From Colwellia sp. (lineage in GTDB: Bacteria > Pseudomonadota > Gammaproteobacteria > Enterobacterales > Alteromonadaceae), in NCBI GenBank assembly GCA_003521815.1, contig DPHE01000094.1:23932-40817 (forward strand): a stretch of DNA of 16,886 nt, written 5' to 3'. A model generated the notes under the pieces. That model was not told the origin of the DNA. It was given only the letters and a program-made list of their open reading frames with translations, and ran no database searches. Position numbers and translations under genes: made by a program. This document shows positions 15,142 to 16,886 of the stretch, piece by piece (the stretch's first letter is position 1; each line of letters opens with the position of its first letter).

Positions 15142-15858
15142 ATGAATTGGTTAGCAAAAATAAATCTTACTGTGGTTATCAAGCGTTTGGGACCATTTAA
15201 ATCGGCATTTTTTTTAGCCATTTTAATGGTGGTTTTTTTATTTACGGGTTATCGGTTAGGTAACTTTTATCATCACTTTCAAACAACCACATTAGCACAA
15301 CAAAAAAATCGACTTGAACATTTATATCAAGAGCAAGCGCTTCAAATCGAGCGAATTCACACGTTGGAAGTCGAGTTGGCTGTAGAACAATTGACCAATC
15401 AAAATACGCAAGTCATATTAAAGCAAATGGCTGATGAGCATTATCAGGTAAAGAAGCAGTTAGGGTTTTATGAAAAAGTGATGGCACCTGAAAAAGGAGC
15501 GAATGGCTTGGTGATTGATAATGTAAATATTACAGCCAGTGAGAGCCTCAATCATTATAATTTTCAAATTACCTTAGTTCAGCAACAGCTTAAAAAACGT
15601 TATGCTAAAGGTTATGTTGATATAAAGGTAACGGGCAGTTTTGAAAATAAGCCTAGCCAATTAGCATTGTCTGACATTTCTACGGTAACTAAAAAAAATG
15701 TGGCATTTAGTTTTAAATATTTTCAAGTTATTTCAGGAGGTTTTACCTTACCAAATGGTTTTATTGCTGAAAAAATACAGGTGTCAGCAATATTAACGAA
15801 AAGTAAATGGCAGAAATATCAAAAGCTTAATAAAACTCTAACGTGGAACTTGGAATAA
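15142..15858 (+). CDS. Conserved inner-membrane coiled-coil protein of unknown function (DUF6776-like)
   Basis: From the ATG at 15142 the product is 238 aa. An in-frame TTG at 15121 would add seven residues; neither start shows a good ribosome binding site, and I prefer ATG. There is one membrane segment (about 20-40, FFLAILMVVFLFTGYRLG), then a long charged coiled-coil helix (about 48-115, rich in Q, E, L), then a beta-rich C-terminal domain (about 125-238). The topology would be bitopic with the C-terminus in the periplasm. This layout and the position before erpA recall a gammaproteobacterial conserved-hypothetical family that I believe is DUF6776; that label is from memory and the function is unknown. 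It diverges from the CLC gene (58 nt) and lies 94 nt before erpA. Confidence 0.75.
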   Translation: MNWLAKINLTVVIKRLGPFKSAFFLAILMVVFLFTGYRLGNFYHHFQTTTLAQQKNRLEHLYQEQALQIERIHTLEVELAVEQLTNQNTQVILKQMADEHYQVKKQLGFYEKVMAPEKGANGLVIDNVNITASESLNHYNFQITLVQQQLKKRYAKGYVDIKVTGSFENKPSQLALSDISTVTKKNVAFSFKYFQVISGGFTLPNGFIAEKIQVSAILTKSKWQKYQKLNKTLTWNLE

Positions 15859-15861
15859 TAC

Positions 15862-15890
15862 TTGATTAAATTAGTAAGGTTTAAGATAAT
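15862..15890 (+). promoter_or_regulatory. Candidate sigma70 promoter for erpA
   Basis: TTGATT (15862-15867), a 17-nt spacer, then GATAAT (15885-15890). Each hexamer differs little from consensus and the spacing is ideal. The start would fall near 15897, leaving a leader of about 56 nt. It begins four bases after the upstream gene's stop, so erpA could be transcribed on its own. I see no IscR-type site. Confidence 0.4.
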
Positions 15891-15952
15891 TACCACGATT
15901 TATATTGTTCACCCCTTTTGTTTGCCTTTTTTTAAGTAGAAAGTAGAGTTCT

Positions 15953-16306
15953 ATGTCTGATCCTATCTCAAATCCTGAATTACCAATTAAGTTCACTGAT
16001 GCAGCAGCTAAAAAAGTGTTGTCTTTGATCACTGAAGAAGAAAACCCAGCATTAAAGCTTAGGGTTTATGTTACTGGTGGCGGTTGTTCTGGTTTTCAGT
16101 ATGGCTTTACTTTTGATGAAAAAGTGAATGATGGTGATATGACGATTGATAAACAGGGAGTGACAATGGTTATCGATCCAATGAGCTTACAATATTTAGT
16201 TGACGGCGAAGTTGATTATCTCGAAAGTTTAGAAGGTAGCCGTTTTGTTGTGAACAATCCTAATGCTTCAACAACATGTGGCTGTGGCTCTTCTTTTTCT
16301 ATCTAG
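15953..16306 (+). CDS. erpA: Iron-sulfur cluster insertion protein ErpA
   Basis: A-type Fe-S carrier that passes clusters from the ISC/SUF machinery to apoproteins, including IspG in E. coli. The 117-aa protein (E. coli 114) shows KLRVYVTGGGCSGFQYGFTF with C45 and the C-terminal NASTTCGCGSSFSI with C109 and C111, the three cluster ligands (E. coli C42, C106, C108). The N-terminus (MSDPISNPELPIKFTDAAAKK) fits ErpA rather than IscA or SufA. The ribosome binding site is weak (GTAGAG, 4 nt before the ATG). MoaA in the same window is a 4Fe-4S enzyme, but nothing in the sequence links the two genes directly. Confidence 0.96.
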   Translation: MSDPISNPELPIKFTDAAAKKVLSLITEEENPALKLRVYVTGGGCSGFQYGFTFDEKVNDGDMTIDKQGVTMVIDPMSLQYLVDGEVDYLESLEGSRFVVNNPNASTTCGCGSSFSI

Positions 16307-16335
16307 TTTCTATTCTAACCACTATTATTTTATTA

Positions 16336-16436
16336 AGCGATGGCTGCTTTTTTATGTTCATAAAGTTGTTCATCGATTTATTTTAATAGTTCATTCATTC
16401 TTTTTGCCATCGCTAGCAGTAGCAACTTAGCGATGG
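16336..16436. repeat. Three-copy 9-bp inverted repeat (AGCGATGGC family)
   Basis: AGCGATGGC (16336-16344) is an exact inverted match to GCCATCGCT (16406-16414). CCATCGCTA (16407-16415) is also an exact inverted match to TAGCGATGG (16428-16436) across a 12-nt loop. The central copy can therefore pair with either neighbour, giving two mutually exclusive hairpins. It lies 30 nt downstream of erpA; a T6 run (16348-16353) follows the first copy, but no strong stem precedes it. It may also mark the end of the decayed insertion sequence next to it. Confidence 0.65.
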
Positions 16437-16494
16437 GGATAAAATATCCTGGTTAAGGTGTTGGATTGTTTTGATCTTCATAAACGCTAATATC

Positions 16495-16886
16495 GAGTTA
16501 CTACTGTAACGCATTCACAACCTGAAAATGAGTACGGATCGCTCCAGCTGTAAAGAAAAAACAGCATATTTATCTCGATCGCTCTTAATGTAATAACCAC
16601 TTCTTTATTTTGAATTATTTAGATATCTATGGGGTAAAGCCTGTAATCAATTCAGTTGAGTAGGTTATTAAGTTTGTCGTGATATGTAATGCCATCTTTA
16701 AATTCTAAAGTTTTCTAAACCATTTTTTTGAGATTTATCGTATTCTTCAATGGTATTGAAATTCTCACCAACACGAATAATACCGCAGATAACTATTGTA
16801 ATATTATTCATGAGCGAATGCTTAACATTAGCTGAATTTCCTGGTTAGTTTAATTGGCGAAGATTTGGCTCATTAGTAATTTTTTA
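16495..16886 (-). pseudogene. Decayed, internally deleted transposase remnant, ISAs1 (H-repeat) type
   Basis: Reading leftward from the window edge, one frame gives NVKHSLMNNITIVICG, then ENFNTIEEYDKSQ (ATG at 16811, stop about 16697). A shift then gives FKDGITYHDKLNNLLN. This parallels the N-terminal part of H-repeat/ISAs1 transposases (HKLSDILLLTICAV...WEDIEDFGE...FENGIPVHD). Further on, AIRTHFQVVNALQ, two stops and LD (16542-16492) match the C-terminal AIRNHWHVENKLHWRLD, with the second conserved Trp replaced by TAG. Roughly 200 residues between these parts, including much of the catalytic core, are missing. There are stops in all parts, so it is not functional. Terminal repeats were not found; the 5' part continues beyond the window. 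Confidence 0.7.

Larger units (their letters stand above)
16307..16886. other. Gene-poor region downstream of erpA
   Basis: No intact gene of credible length on either strand. Apart from the inverted repeats (16336-16436) and the transposase remnant, I see only AT-rich sequence with frequent stops. TAACCAGGA occurs twice on the minus strand (about 16454-16446 and 16844-16836), each in the remnant's reading frame, which may be chance. Confidence 0.6.

Noticed and set aside
16336..16353. Rho-independent terminator for erpA at the T6 run
   Set aside because: Only a 3-bp stem (AGC/GCT) immediately precedes the T-run, which is too weak; the longer pairings use sequence downstream of the T-run.
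16333..16410. Small minus-strand protein MAKRMNELLK-stop-IDEQLYEHKKAAIA
   Set aside because: It looks protein-like but has an in-frame TAA after ten codons. The longer frame containing it has about as many stops as random AT-rich DNA, so it may be the decayed transposase tail or chance.
1..16886. CRISPR array, tRNA, rRNA, toxin-antitoxin or phage-defence genes
   Set aside because: I saw no CRISPR-like repeat-spacer array, tRNA-like cloverleaf with a CCA end, or rRNA stretch, and every sizeable ORF is accounted for by the genes listed.

Overview
This AT-rich window is a chromosomal stretch of a marine gammaproteobacterium. The best guess is the order Alteromonadales, in or near Colwelliaceae. 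The guess rests on MoaA, HemL and ErpA being close to enteric/Vibrio/Shewanella-type sequences, on AT-rich spacers, on an exported protease with a GlyGly-CTERM tail (common in Shewanella, Vibrio and relatives), and on an ErpA next to a small coiled-coil membrane protein. No database search was possible, so the genus is an inference.

Layout. (1) 14-6165, minus strand: one nine-gene unit in the order moaA-mobA-moaB-moaC-moaD-moaE-modA-modB-modC. Genes overlap or sit 1-62 nt apart. It combines molybdenum cofactor (Moco) synthesis with high-affinity molybdate uptake. Its leader (about 6168-6290) carries the 3' signature of the Moco RNA motif, a candidate riboswitch. (2) 6485-7720, plus strand: moeA, divergent from the operon, which inserts Mo into molybdopterin. 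Together these genes cover GTP to cPMP (moaA, moaC), cPMP to MPT (moaD, moaE), Mo insertion (moaB-type adenylylation, moeA) and GMP addition (mobA), with molybdate supplied by ModABC. MoeB, which charges MoaD, is not in the window. (3) 7724-7778: a small 7-bp-period repeat array with an inverted part, between the convergent moeA and hemL. (4) 7782-10230, minus: hemL (tetrapyrrole synthesis) and pyrB (pyrimidine synthesis); pyrB has two candidate extended -10 promoters and a U-tract near its start. (5) 10412-12529, minus: a secreted, surface-anchored trypsin-fold protease with a PA domain inside the catalytic domain and a GlyGly-CTERM tail. (6) 12782-15083, minus: hemJ (protoporphyrinogen oxidase) preceded by a CLC-family chloride protein with CBS domains and unusual key residues. 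(7) 15142-16306, plus: a coiled-coil inner-membrane protein of unknown function, then erpA (Fe-S carrier). (8) 16307-16886: no intact gene. It holds a three-copy 9-bp inverted repeat and, at the window edge, the decayed and internally deleted remains of what looks like an ISAs1-family transposase.

Most of the window is ordinary core metabolism. I see no clearly new multi-gene system. The points most worth a second look are the riboswitch candidate, the protease architecture with its altered specificity pocket, the CLC residue changes, the pyrB promoter layout and the heptamer array.
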